A stretch of 64,000 nt of DNA from Hypoxylon rubiginosum (lineage: Eukaryota > Ascomycota > Sordariomycetes > Xylariales > Hypoxylaceae). The stretch is from positions 868,001 through 932,000 of the forward strand of contig CADCXA010000024.1 in the NCBI GenBank assembly GCA_902806565.1. The letters are read 5' to 3'. A model generated the notes under the pieces. It saw only the letters and a list, made by a program, of their open reading frames with translations, was not told the DNA's origin and did not search any database. Below are positions 39,342 to 50,244 of this stretch, one piece after another. The position numbers and the translations under genes are program-made. Each line of letters opens with the position of its first letter. The first letter of the stretch is position 1.

Positions 39342-40517
39342 TATTTTAACCCCGTTTAAATGGCGGCGAACTCCTCTCAGCACGTTTCGCAACTACATTT
39401 GTTTAGACATTATCAACTCGATAGGGATTTAGTTATGAGCGAGTTAGGTATTGTACTAGGTAGATTATCATTCGCAAGAATACCGCAGATAATCAGAAAC
39501 CTCATTAGTCATTCCGACATTAGTTCATTAAAAAACGAGTAATTTCTCATCGTACGTGTTTACCTCTGAATCTACCCCTTTTTCTCATCGATACCCCGAC
39601 TTTACCAGCCGACCGTACCCATGTACCTTAGGTACTCATTCAGGGATAGGACAACTGACATGTGGAGAACATCCCAAGAGACAACGAGTTAAGACACTAT
39701 GGTAAGAAGCTAGAAGACGAAGGACATGCACTGAGGTAGTAGACAATCTGGATGCGCTAGGGGTATCGAAGAAAGCCTTATACGCGCTCGATTCCCAGAC
39801 GACAAACACAACTGATCAGTCCCAAGACTCTCTTTGCTTCACTATGCGATCCAATCAGCGATAGGGTTTCGGCGGATCAGACCCCGAATCGCGGATCTGA
39901 GTTCCTCATCGGTTGAAAAGGATGCTCGAGGTGATCCGCCTAACTTCCGAAGATGACCTGATCAATGCCGTAGATAGGTGGTGGTCTGAAACGAGCTCGA
40001 GGAGATTTTCCCTCGTAACAACGGAATATACCGCTGCCGCCAGGGTTGCGGTATTGCAAGATCTCTCCGAGCTTGCAGTAATCCGTCGAAAAGGACCCAG
40101 AAGTTCTCTGTACGTTAGGTGCCTACCTTCCTAAGGTAGTTATGTTCGGCCGTCTCGATCTCGTTCGGGCAGTACATTAATGGATAGAACTGGAGAGCCC
40201 GTCACTTTCAATCGGCAACGTGTGACGTCATCCAACGCTGGAAGAGTCGCCGGGCAAGGGGCGCCGACAATCTCGCAGCCCCGGCGTGAATCTCCGGCAT
40301 ATCAACTTCTCTTTATTTCATTAGTACTGCCACAATTTCACCGGCCAATCAGATACTTAGAATCGCCCCGCACTTTTCGACGTTTTCCTTTGCGGTTCTA
40401 TCGCAACAAGGTCTATAAAAGTGCAAGTGGTATTAAAAGGTCACGCAAAACGAGCTCTATTAAGCTATATAAATTATTGATCTTTTTAAGCGGTGGTGGG
40501 AGAGATTAAATGAATCT

Positions 40518-40533
40518 ACGAAGAATTCTTCGT
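40518..40533. repeat. Perfect 16-bp palindrome
   Basis: The sequence ACGAAGAATTCTTCGT is its own reverse complement. It lies just upstream of a GTGTGGCTAGCCAATCAG motif. It could be a dimeric transcription-factor site or chance; no function is assigned. Confidence 0.6.
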
Positions 40534-40602
40534 CCGTGCACCTAGGTGTGGCTAGCCAATCAGAGCTTGGGTTAGCTAAGTTGGCTGTGGCTGGTAGGTA
40601 TA

Positions 40603-40639
40603 CTCGGCGAATCGGCGCGCGGAGCCGCCGTTCGCCGAG
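40603..40639. repeat. Inverted repeat able to form a hairpin
   Basis: CTCGGCGAA at 40603-40611 is the reverse complement of TTCGCCGAG at 40631-40639, with a 19-nt G+C-rich loop between them. It is immediately 5' of the G/T-rich tract. Confidence 0.6.
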
Positions 40640-40649
40640 CCGATATTCC

Positions 40650-40870
40650 GAATGGAGGGTGGCTAGGGGGGGGGTGGTGTGGCTGGTGGGTGGTGGTGGT
40701 GGTGTGGTGGTGTGGCTAGGGGGGTGGTGGTGGTGTGGTGGTGTGGCTAGGGGGTGGTGGTGTGGCTGGGGGTGGTGCTGGTAGGTGGCTTGGGTGTGGT
40801 GTGGGTGTGGCTGGGGGGCGGTGGTGGTGGTGGGTGGCTGTGGGTGGCTGAGGGGTGTGGCGGGGCCAAT
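40650..40870. repeat. Strand-asymmetric GGTG/GGGT-rich low-complexity tract
   Basis: About 220 bp in which the + strand is almost only G and T with scattered GTGTGGCTAGGGGG-like modules. The G runs make it a G-quadruplex candidate. It is bracketed by the similar sequences GCTAGCCAATCAGAGCTT (about 40549) and GGCCAATCAGAAGCTT (about 40864). Open frames through it encode only Val/Gly/Trp or Pro/His/Thr repeats and are not genes. Confidence 0.8.
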
Positions 40871-41208
40871 CAGAAGCTTCTTATTTATTACGTAATTCTC
40901 CCGGCCGCGCTTGCGCGGACGGGTTGCGCAGCTAGTCCCCAAGATCCTGCCGCTCCACACTCCACCGAACGCATACCTTGCCATGGGGAAATGCAACCCA
41001 TGATTACTATTAGTACAGAGAAATCCAATTCCGCCAACGACAAACCTGGATGCTCAGGTCGGCGAACACCATCGACCCCCAGCCCATTTGAAACCACCAC
41101 AATCTTCCTAATTTGAGCGATGATCACCCAACGGAGGACCTCCGAGAGATGTTGCGGCGCCCCTTGAATATCATGAGCTTCATGTAATTAGGATGTCGGC
41201 GATAGTAC

Positions 41209-41218
41209 TTATAAAAAG
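41209..41218 (+). promoter_or_regulatory. TATA box of secreted-protein gene
   Basis: TTATAAAAAG lies about 115 bp upstream of the ATG at 41329, a suitable distance for a fungal core promoter. A pyrimidine-rich stretch (CTCTTCCTCCTTCTCTCC) sits just before the ATG. Confidence 0.45.
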
Positions 41219-41328
41219 GGATAAGGAAGATGGAGAGGACCTGGTCTTGGATTGACCAGCCTCGAGCGACCATCAGCTCCTCACTTGAGATTTAACGCTT
41301 AAATTATCTCTTCCTCCTTCTCTCCATC

Positions 41329-42031
41329 ATGAAGTGCACCGCATTCGTCAACTTGGCCCTTGGCCTACTCTTCCGCGGCAGTCCAGCAGCAGCATCGCCG
41401 CTCCAGGCGCGAAGCACGGTCCTTACGCACCGCGCCGAGACGACCGCCGTCAACGCCACGGGCGGGACCTACGAAGCCTTCCGCCCCGGCTACCTCGCCG
41501 GCACCTGGGAGGTGTTCAAGCGCGGCGAGTACGTGGACCTCGCGGGCACGGGCTACGTCCGCGTCCGCTGGGAGGTCGAGTACTGGAAGGGCGTCGGCCC
41601 CATGTACGAGCCGACGTTCGACGGCGTCTCCGGCACGTTCCTGCTCGTGGCCGGAGGCGGCGGGTACCAGATCTCCGACGCCCCGCAGGGCTGCCCCATG
41701 GGAACGGGATGCGTGAACTTCACCGGCGCGGACGAGTACGGGTACAGCTACCCCTGGGACGGATACGACCCGTGGCACAACATGTACTACTACCTCGACG
41801 GGTCGGTGACGATCACGAACCACGAGGCTGGCGGGCTCTACAACGTTGGCGTTATGGCGTACAGTAAGATTTTCCCATCCAGTGTTCCTAAATCCTTTTC
41901 GTTTTTGACCTTGCATAGGCTACAATGATATCTTAACGGATATCAATACGGCACCAGGCACTTCGGGAAATCTGATCAAATATGGATATTCCTATGATCC
42001 GGCCGAAGGTTCCTGTCCCTGTTCGGCATAG
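41329..42031 (+). CDS. Small secreted protein, effector-like, function unknown
   Basis: Two exons, 41329-41863 and 41919-42031, give 215 aa. Residues 1 to about 23 (starting MKCTAFVNLALGLLF) look like a signal peptide with cleavage after a small-residue segment (AAASP). The mature part is rich in Gly, Tyr and Trp, with one CPMGTGC segment and a C-terminal CPC, so about four Cys. It has Asn-x-Ser/Thr sites at NAT and NFT and no TM segment. I do not recognise a family. Size, signal peptide and isolation from known pathways fit a secreted effector-like or cell-wall-associated protein, but that is inference. The second exon replaces a read-through tail and gives the better reading because it continues the frame through a standard GTAAGA...CATAG intron. 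Confidence 0.75.
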
Positions 42032-42475
42032 AGGAATGTTGCTCAATCGATTTAGCAAGGGGAGGAATCAGGGGCATATGTACAGCCTTCTCCTTTTATC
42101 TCCGTACATGTCTCTAGGTAGGGTAGGACAAAAGCACCAATGGTCTACAAATCCAATATTTGAGAGCGTTAGGGATTTCGCAACCAGAGTCGAGATTAAT
42201 GAGAACGTTGAATACTGCTTGTAGTAGCCATCGTGCAGGTGAACACGGGTGATACTACCTCAAGGTATCTCGTAATTATACCGTAAGATATTTTGCTGAG
42301 GTAGTAAATGACATAACCTTACCCGGCCTGATACTAGTAGTTATTTGGTCTTGATATAGCGAAACTGATAGAAACTGTATTTCACAGCGATACATTCATC
42401 ACGAAGAGCCAACACATAGTTTGATTACATACTAAGATCAGAGATGCCATCTGCCACACAAGTGGTCAGCCCCTC
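42032..42475. other. Convergent 3' intergenic region
   Basis: The 444 bp between the secreted-protein gene (+) and BNA1 (-) hold no gene. Two copies of an ACTACCTCAAGG / GAGGTAGTAAAT inverted pair occur near 42253-42307 (CTACCTCA with TGAGGTAG), which may form a weak stem. The region presumably contains both 3' ends. Confidence 0.45.
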
Positions 42476-43168
42476 TTACTCCAAGTTGGGATCCTTGATA
42501 GACCCGGGCTTCGGCACGGAGTTGGCGACCACGCCGCAGTTCTTGCACCTGCGGTTCTCCTCGGACGACATGAACTTCTCGATGGCGGCCTTGATCTGGG
42601 TGCCGAGGTCGGTGCAGTGGAAGGCGGCCTCGTGGACGACCTCGCTGCACTCCTGGCAGTACCAGCGCATGCGGTCGACGGTGCCCTCGGGCCGCTTCTG
42701 CTCGAGCACGACGCCGACGGTGTCGGCGAAGCGGACCGGGTTGTGCGGCGTGTTCCCCGGCAGCAGGAACATGTCGCCCTCCCGGATGATGACGTCGCGG
42801 AACTCGCCGCCGTCCACCACCTTCAGCATCATGGCCCCCTTGTACTGGTAGAACCACTCGGGCGTCTGGTTGATGTGGTAGTCCGTCCGGGCGTTGGGAC
42901 CGCCGACGATCTGGCCCCGGTTAATATGCACAGTCAGCCCCTACGATATAGCGAGGACGTTAGGTAAAAGGGTTTAGAGAATGGGGTTCGCGCACCATGA
43001 CGGTGAAGTCCTCATTGTAGACGCAGTAGTTGTTGACGGGCGGTTTCAGGAGATGGGAGTTCTCCTCGAGCCTTGGCTCCTGTTAGCCGGACCCACGCCA
43101 CACATACCGCACATACCGGGAACCTTGCTGGCTTACCATTTCGGGAGGTTAACTGGCGAAGAGAGCAT
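42476..43168 (-). CDS. BNA1: 3-hydroxyanthranilate 3,4-dioxygenase
   Basis: Ring-cleaving iron dioxygenase of the kynurenine pathway. It turns 3-hydroxyanthranilate into the semialdehyde that closes to quinolinate, the precursor for de novo NAD+. Three exons fit: 43168-43137, 43071-42996 and 42910-42476, giving 180 aa, the usual fungal length. The first 32-nt exon encodes [11 protein letters not shown] and splices to [16 protein letters not shown] as in the family. The iron ligands expected for the cupin core are present (His48, Glu54 in HINQTPEW, and His92 in NTPHNPVRF), as are the substrate-binding Arg44 and Arg96. The C-terminal rubredoxin-like metal site is complete (Cys121, Cys124, Cys158, Cys161). 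It acts in the cytosol. No other kynurenine gene is adjacent. Confidence 0.95.
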
Positions 43169-43983
43169 TTTGGTTGGCTGGAGCTTGATCAAGATTGTGG
43201 ATTTCGACTTATGTATGAGGCAATGGATAAACAGGCAGGATCTCGAGTAGTGCGAGATATGAGCCTTAAATCGCAAACTTGTGCTGAGGCTCTATGGAGT
43301 TTACGAAGGCTTTCTTAATACCTGCCTTCTTACTGACAGTGTTTGTAATGCTTCGAGGTGTGGAGTTGTTGGGAGTATTAGGAGTTAAGTATGGATATAT
43401 TCAAACGGACCTCACACATTCAACTTAGCAATTAGTCATACAGAGCTGATAGGAGTTAGTAATATTTATCAACTCGAGCTCTTCCCGCGAGATGCCGTTT
43501 CTATCCCGAGATGATTGAAAGAAAAGCGCTCTATGATCTCACCCCCACCTCCGATCATTGATTAGATAAAGACGTGTTTCGGATGGATACCAGGTATCCC
43601 TAGATAAACCGAACCTAGGGGTGTCTGTAAGAAAGAGGAATCCCCTGGCCTCTCCCCTCAGACCCCCTAACCATGCTCGAAATCGCCTATTAGGGAAAGG
43701 TGTTACGGAAGCTTCTTGGGGGGTGTCTGAGTGTTTGGGTTCACCACCTACCAACAACCCATACGATCTGACACAACCGTCACGTTTCCTACTAGCAGTG
43801 AGCACATTTAAGCAAATTTCAAGACAGATTTAAGGGCTGACGAGACCCGTTCGAATTTCGACTCTCTTTTAACTACCGTTCTCATTCTCGTTTTCCTATT
43901 GTCGCCCTCCCGAATCCATTCCGAGCCTGCGTCGTCGAGGTGGTCTTGTATTGCTTTCGTAGTTTCTTCAAATAGCCACCGCA
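43169..43983. other. Divergent intergenic region (BNA1 / copper transporter)
   Basis: The 815 bp between two divergent start codons should hold both promoters. I see no exact TTTGCTC copper-response element, no clear TATA box and no gene. Open frames on either strand (43539-43833) lack protein character. Confidence 0.45.
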
Positions 43984-44960
43984 ATGGATCATTCGCATAT
44001 GGACCACGGGAGTATGGACCATAGCGCCATGGGCCACGGAGATATGGGCCACGGCGACATGCCGATGCCAATGTGCAGCATGAATGTCAGTACCTACCTA
44101 CGGCGTTCTCTAGTCTCATGCATGGCGACTCGAGTTGCGCCAACCCGCGCATCGATCCCGGCGCCACGAAACCCCATCCCAACTTTTTTACCTTCCATCC
44201 CATTGGATACCGATGATGAAGGTTCAAGGAAGAAAGGCTAGCTAACCTAGAACTTGTCGCGCTAGATGCTGTTCACCTGGAACACCAACAATCTGTGCAT
44301 CGTCTTCCGGCAGTGGCACGTTCGCGGGACGGCGTCGCTAGTCTTCAGCCTGCTCGCCATCATCGCCATCTGCGCCGGCTACGAAGCCCTGCGCGAAGGG
44401 ATCCGACGCTACGAGAGCTCGGTGGCCGCCAAGCAGGATAGCGTACCTAGTGAGTAGACCTATCTTCCCCCCAACCCCCAACCCCCATCCCCGTCGCCTT
44501 TGGCTCGCGCTGCTCGTCTGTTGCGTAACTCCTGGTGAGACGTAATACGACGGCACGCGCCGTTCCAAAAACGCTATTGGCAATCTGCCTTTTGGGAAGT
44601 CCTGGGCTAAGATCTTGCGGTCGCGATCAATCGAGGCGAACCAAATACTGAGAGCACCACGTTGCTTGGGGTAGGACGAAGCAGCCAGGCCGACGCCATT
44701 GGACAAAAGGCCCATATCATCCGGGCGGTGCTCTACGGCATACAGAACTTTTACGCTTTTATGATTATGTGAGTGGAACACTGCAATGTGCCCCTTGATG
44801 AATTCGGGTTTCAGGATGCTGATAATGCGGGCGGATCACCAGGCTCCTCTTTATGACCTACAACGGCTTTGTCATGATTTCGGTTGCCGTCGGGGCTGGC
44901 CTCGGATTCTACTTCTTCGGTTCGCACACGAAAGCTCTCAAGGAGACGGCATGCCATTAG
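43984..44960 (+). CDS. CTR-family copper transporter
   Basis: High-affinity copper(I) uptake or vacuolar export permease acting as a trimer. Four exons fit: 43984-44085, 44266-44449, 44675-44768 and 44843-44960, giving 165 aa. The N-terminus is a Met/His-rich copper-binding stretch (MDHSHMDHGSMDH and more). TM1 lies in GTASLVFSLLAIIAICAGY. TM2 carries the family MxxxM motif (Met127-Leu-Leu-Phe-Met131) followed by TYNG. TM3 carries GxxxG (Gly144 to Gly148). The MxxxM motif is split by the last intron at the first Met codon, and the frame restores exactly. The third exon start (after TAG at 44672-44674) is less certain than the others because the intron is long, about 225 bp. The short N-terminus does not tell plasma membrane (Ctr1/Ctr4) from vacuolar (Ctr2-like) forms. 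Confidence 0.85.
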
Positions 44961-45200
44961 GCGCAGAACCTACAACGTATGATACTGCTTAAAGTGCCCG
45001 AGATAGTGGGTTAAGATAGTGGGCTATGATAATGGGCTATGGGAGCGTGGAGTCAAGCTCGGGAAACATTCCCCATAATAGGAAGATGTTCGATCTATTC
45101 AGCTAAGGCGCGCGGCATATTCAGCTCTAATAAGGCGAATACAAGATGGCTTGAGCCTATTCTAACTCTACGTGCATGGGCATGACTAAGTGTAGTTTAA

Positions 45201-46684
45201 TTACATCTTCGCATCCTTGACCTCGTCTTTGATCGCATCTAGTCCTACCTCCTTTCTTTTCTTGTCGGGAAGTTGGCCTTTCGTCTCTAAACTTGCTATG
45301 ATAGCTTCGTCCCCGTAATGGTCGTTATGCTCAAACTCCGGCTCTTCGTTATATGCGATTCTCGCAGCGTCGACCAACATGCGGCCTGTGAGACCCCAAA
45401 CGAGGAACCGCTGAATCGTATCTTCCTCTTCCTCTAGCTCATCGGCGAGCGCGGCCTGTCCGCCGTCCCGAATTTTTGGTTTCGTCACTTTCTGGTTGTT
45501 CACCGGCACGTGGAAGTTGTGCACACGCCACGGCTCGCTGTGCCAGTGGTTCCAGTACCCGTCGTACCATCCACCCGGCGGTATCGTCTCTCCCTCGCAC
45601 GATTCGTCCTTCGCTTTCAAGAAGTTGTGGAACGGGCCGCTGAATACCGCCGCCACCTCCTTCGCGTCCAGTCGGGGTATCATGCTCTCATCCACCATGG
45701 CCTTGGGCTTCCCGGGCACGTCGTCGGCGTGTAGAAACGCCACGCACGGCCGCACGGCCATCTCGGTCTTCGCGAGACTGCACGGCAGGCAGCAGAGCGG
45801 CTCTATTCGGAAGGGCTTCGGGATCTTGGCGTCGTCCATGGGCAGGCCGATCTCCTCCCATGCTTCGCGGCGGGCTATTTGGTCTAGCGGCAAGGGAACG
45901 GGAAGGCGCATTAGCCACATAGACTTTTTTTTTTTCCTTTTTCTTTCACGGTCTTCTATATCTTTGTACTTACACGGCGACTCTGCTAACGAATCTGCTT
46001 TTCCGCCGGGGAAAGCTGCGTGACCTATATTTCAAACGCCAAGAGAGCCCATTAGAACCATGTCTCTGCGTCTCTTTCCGCAAAGGTATACTACTGGACG
46101 TCGTCATACCGGAGAAGTTCCGCAAGCTCGCGGCCCTCATTGTGATGACGACCCGTAGGTCGCCTCTCCGGTCGGCAAACAGAAGGATGAGCACGGCGGC
46201 GCGGCGGCTCACCGGCAGGCGGTCCCAGGTCGGGAACGGCGGGGGCTTGTAGGCACGCAGACGCGCGATGGCGGCCTTTGAGCGCATGAGCATGTTTTTT
46301 TTATTCCTTTCCTCTTGGGGAATTTTTTTTCTCTCGAACTACAACTCCCGTACAAAGCACTGCAATGCGTGTAGATGATGTATATATATATTACCGGGAT
46401 GTATGGGTACTAACCGCCGAGACTACGTTGAGCGGGGCCATTGTCGACGCATCCCAATAATATGAGGCCGGGTCGGGGGACTCGTCGGTCGGTCGTGGTC
46501 GTTGGTCGCGGGTTTGGTGGTGTAAGTCGAGCGAGAGAGCGAGATCGGCGGGAAGGGCGGAGGACGGTTTGGTAGTAGTGATAGAGTTACGGATGCTTTG
46601 CAAGATCTCGGCTGTTTCGAGCTCCGTCAGGGGAGGCGAGTCGTCTCTCTTGGATGTTCCGGAGACACCGTTGGCCGTGCTCAT
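45201..46684 (-). CDS. PCD1: Nudix hydrolase, peroxisomal CoA diphosphatase (PCD1-like)
   Basis: Predicted to cleave (oxidised) coenzyme A or acyl-CoA to phosphopantetheine and 3',5'-ADP. Four exons fit: 46684-46415, 46275-46110, 46024-45974 and 45883-45201, giving 389 aa. Splicing restores the CoA-Nudix motif VITMRAASLRNFSG-HAAFPGGKAD (about 132-156) and the Nudix box with REAWEEIGL (about 168-176). The catalytic Glu pair 172/173 is present. The first intron acceptor (CAAAG) is the weakest point. The C-terminus is Ala-Lys-Met, which fits the PTS1 consensus [SAC][KRH][LM] and agrees with the peroxisomal site known for yeast Pcd1. An acidic insert (ELEEEEDT) lies in the C-terminal half. The start at 46684 is preferred over an upstream in-frame ATG at 46819. 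Confidence 0.85.
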
Positions 46685-47901
46685 CGTGAAAAGGAAGGTG
46701 TATAAGTGATCGTTTACGAATTGCGTTAACCGGCTGCTACTTTTGTAGTTTAGGTGTTGGGCTGGTCCGATGTGGGTCAACTTGACGTAGCATCCGTGGG
46801 GTATAACGGTAAACCCCACAAACCGGAAGGTTGGAAGCTTAGTAGAGCCTCTTTATAGCAATACGGGTATCCTATTATTACTTGAGGAAGACTTTTGACG
46901 AAATGAGACTTTAAGAAAATCAACAATATCTAGATTGTACAGCCCACGACTAGTATCTCTAGCCTCTGATACTCTTCAAGACCAAGGTATGTGAAAATAA
47001 GAGTTATTGTGTCCTTAGGGAGTCTCTGTTCATTTACTCGATCGTATGTTCGTACCTTAGGTAGGTAATCAAGACAATAAGCCATCTCATGTGTGAGACG
47101 GGTTTACTTGGACGAAAGACGACTTCGGACCCAATAGTTAGCAAGAATATACACTAAACCTCGCAACCTGGTTTAAAATCCTTTTTTTATATTAAAAAAG
47201 AAAAAGAGAGAGAAGCTTGATCAAATTTAGTTGAAATTTATGATAGTTTTCAAACCTGCCATTTTTATCAAGAAATTATAACCTTTTAAAGGCCGAGAAC
47301 GCTGCCGACCTGATAAGATTCTTACCTTAGCTGCGTCCATTGACCTATTCCTAGATAGACTCAACAAATCCGAGCCTGTTTTAGTAGCGTCAACTTCAAA
47401 TTTGCTTCGAGAACTCGGAAAGAGACAACTATCTCTAACCAATAAATTATTAGTGACGAGTTTCCAGTCAGACCTGAGATGGTTATTTCCCGCTCCCTGA
47501 CAAATATCGGCACGAGGGAGGAGCACGTAATTGGCGGGGTGATCCCTTAGTGGCCCCTTAGTGGTTCCCCGTGTGGCGGTGGTCCCTTGACGGTCCCTGA
47601 AACCTGCAGAGCTTAAAGCTTCACCTATCGCTATCATTATCACTATCAAACTCCAGCCTAGTTCCCCACCATCCACCATCCACCATCCACCATCCACCAT
47701 CCACCATCCATCCGTTGTCCCATTTCCCATTACTTGTCATCCACATGGCATACAATGCAGCAGCAGCAGACACCAGACATGTGCTGTTATGACTTTAATC
47801 AATCTCCTCACCTCTTGCAACCGTAAATTCTTCTGAACCCCGTGGCTCATTCTGCCATTATCCTTGAGCTAGAGTAGCCATCTTCTCGGTGATGACATGA
47901 C
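46685..47901. other. Divergent intergenic region with 7-bp minisatellite
   Basis: The 1.2 kb between PCD1-like (-) and CRT10 (+) start codons contains A/T runs near 47190-47215, a TACCTTAGGTAGGTA motif near 47052 and the CCACCAT repeat near 47664. A 167-codon open frame on the minus strand (47227-47730) reads through that repeat and is not considered a gene. Confidence 0.5.
47664..47712. repeat. CCACCAT 7-bp tandem repeat, about 6-7 copies
   Basis: A nearly perfect run of CCACCAT units about 190 bp upstream of the CRT10 start codon. Such simple repeats vary in copy number between isolates. A promoter effect is possible but not shown. Confidence 0.9.
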
Positions 47902-50244
47902 ATGGCGGAATATGCAAGCTCCGAAGGAGAGCTCCATGTGAGCAAGTGTCAATGCGAGACCGGGCGCCAGAGGGTGAACATTCCTACCGACTCTTTCTTT
48001 CTTTTCTCTAGGTTCCCGTACTGATTACTTCGTCTCCGCAGCATCATATTCCTAAGTCGATACAGATCCCCTTCGAGACATCTCAGCCTATCGCTATACC
48101 GAACCAAAACCACGAAACCGAAGACGAGAGCGATAGTATCGATGATATCTCCGATAATGGTACCGAAGTATGGGGCTTAGCTGGAGATGGTCTCGACATG
48201 CTCCTGGAAGGGGTCCCGGACGTAGCTGATGAAACGATGTGGGTAGAGGTACTAGATGCTCCCGACGATCCAATTCAGGGAATGATGGAGGAGGCTATTG
48301 CTATCGGCATGTTCCACGAGTTTCTAGCCGACGACGCCGACCTGGAACCTGACTTTGATGATGTTATGCTTCCTGCCCAAGACCCTCTACCAGAACCGGG
48401 TGGCTTATTTGAAGAAGAAGGCCCTCCGCATATCGCCAAATGGAGACTTAACCTCACTGCATTATCGCAAGTCTACAACATCTATATGGTGGCATACGAG
48501 AATCGAATTCACATTTCTAGGCCCCGCAGCTGCATTACCAACGCCTTACCCGCTGAGCCTGACCTTATTCTTCAGCCACCGGCTAGCGAGATGAGCTATC
48601 TTGTCGGCGGCTACTTGGACGACGATTTTCCACACCAGGTCAACCATCTTATCGTCGGTGAGCTAGGTCAGGAGGAAATCCTACTACTTGCCTACGACGA
48701 CGGCGACGTCATAGGCTATTATACCCGGCATATTGAGAACGAACTCTTGCGCCGTGAGAGGGAAGGCCGACTTGGCGGAATCGCACCAGAACCCTTCTTT
48801 CATGAGAATGTCGGGAAAAGTGCCTGGGGGCTTGCAGTACACAAGCAGTCCCGTATCATCGCTGTAAGCTCTAACTTACATAACGTCTGTGTATTTGTCT
48901 TTGCCTTAACTGGCGCGTCGTACAAACACACCGTCGAAGCCGATTCGGTTGAGCTCTTTAGAAATGTCGTGAAAGACGAGAACGGCAACGCGGTTGACCC
49001 GAGAAGAGGCTCGTCGCAGACTCCGGGGGAGACTGATAGTTATAAAGCCGTAAAGGTTCTAGAGCGTTTAATCCGGCATCGAGATGCCAATTGGCGCATC
49101 GTCCTGGAAACTGGTCGTACGGGGACTAACATCCCCAATATTACGTTCAGCGACGACCGCCATGGGGAGGCGGACAAGATTGTGGCAGTAGATATCAACG
49201 GGGCCCTCTGGTTGATGGATATTTGGCATTTCAACCAAAATCCTCACGCCATGATCCAGAGCGTCCATCGTTTTCGCTACCACCAAAAGTCAGTTGACTC
49301 TATCTCGATATTACGCTACAAAGGTACTGACAAAAATTAGTCCTAGAGGTTGGGGTGTGCTCGTACTACCGGAGAGCAGCTTTCTTCCGACGAAGGATTA
49401 CAATGATTCGGTGGGCCTATCATCAAAGGAAGCTAAATACGTAGCGGATGAAAGTATTGGACGGTGGATTGATATCAGCCAGGGCATCAAGCACGTGAAA
49501 AACAACTCGACAGTACATCCGTGGATGAGATCTGGGAATCGTAACCGTTTTGCCATCAACCCGCTCGAGAACGGACTGAGACACCGCTCGGAGGGTAATT
49601 GGTACAGCTTCACTACCACTGCGACAGAAGCTCCTGCCTGCGACACAGTTGACGATAGGATGTCGCCTGTTCGGCGCGACCATCCGTTGGGCAAGTTCAA
49701 ATCCAGACCGAGCAATTCAGAACAGAAGTGGGTTCTTGGGGATGGGAGCAGTATCCTGCGCACGTACGAGCTCGACATTGAACTTCGCAGCTTTGAGGAA
49801 GATGGATACGGTATCATGTTTGAGAAGGCTATCGACCAGTCTCGGCCTCCACATACGGTGCTCCCAACGATGAGGGTGTCGCATGAACGTCTGGCCAATC
49901 TCGTACATATCCCCGAACTGTCGTTAGTAGTAGCCGGATCGATGTGTGGGCGAGTGGCGCTTGTGACCTTGACACGCCCTAAGGCGGATATTTACTCTTT
50001 CAGTCGAGGTTTCAAGATTGAAGCCATTCTGCCCACCAAATACGACGAGGATAGTCAGATGCGGCCCATCTGTCCGCTGCTGGGGGTGGCCGTGGCGCCA
50101 GTGCCATTCTCAGGAAATATAAACCTGGCTGACGGACCTATTGGACGAAGGCGATACCGTATCATGCTTCATTACTACGACCTTCGAATCCTGAGCTACG
50201 AATTGTCTCGGAACTCATCAAACGACCATCTCTCTATTGTTTGA
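47902..50244 (+). CDS. CRT10: CRT10-family protein (ribonucleotide reductase gene regulator)
   Basis: Three exons fit: 47902-47937, 48012-49288 and 49341-50244, giving 738 aa. The yeast family member Crt10 is a negative regulator of ribonucleotide reductase gene transcription; the role here is by family only. The N-terminus is acidic (EDESDSIDDISDNG). The body is WD/beta-propeller-like, with blocks such as GKSAWGLAVHKQSRIIAVSS, NIPNITFSDD, IVAVDINGALWLMDIW and, across the second intron, NPRGWGVLVLPESSF. The second intron is 52 nt with a TACTGAC branch site just before TTAG; using it removes an apparent frame break. The 12-codon first exon (MAEYASSEGELH) is short but in phase with a good donor and acceptor. 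Nuclear or nuclear/cytosolic location is inferred. Confidence 0.8.

Larger units (their letters stand above)
39342..41328. other. Gene-free region with G/T-rich low-complexity tract
   Basis: About 2 kb without a supported gene. Short open frames (for example 39913-40134) have no family character or splice support. It holds a palindrome (40518-40533), a hairpin (40603-40639), a long GGTG/GGGT tract (about 40650-40870), several CCAATCAG motifs, and near its end the promoter of the secreted-protein gene. Confidence 0.55.

Noticed and set aside
40460..41116. Open frames of 82-178 codons through the G/T-rich tract
   Set aside because: The proteins are simple Pro/His/Thr or Val/Gly/Trp repeats produced by low-complexity DNA.
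42911..42995. Extended BNA1 reading with an extra [10 protein letters not shown] segment between VM and IVGGP
   Set aside because: Using the later acceptor (GGCCAG at 42911) gives the conserved [16 protein letters not shown] join; the extra residues are intronic.
47227..47730. 167-codon minus-strand open frame near CRT10
   Set aside because: It starts inside the CCACCAT minisatellite (giving repeated WWMVDGG), has no family character and lies in a divergent promoter region.
49289..49340. Apparent frameshift in CRT10 near 49,290-49,340
   Set aside because: A 52-nt intron (GTCAGT...TACTGAC...TTAG) restores the family sequence NPRGWGVLVLP, so the gene is not broken.
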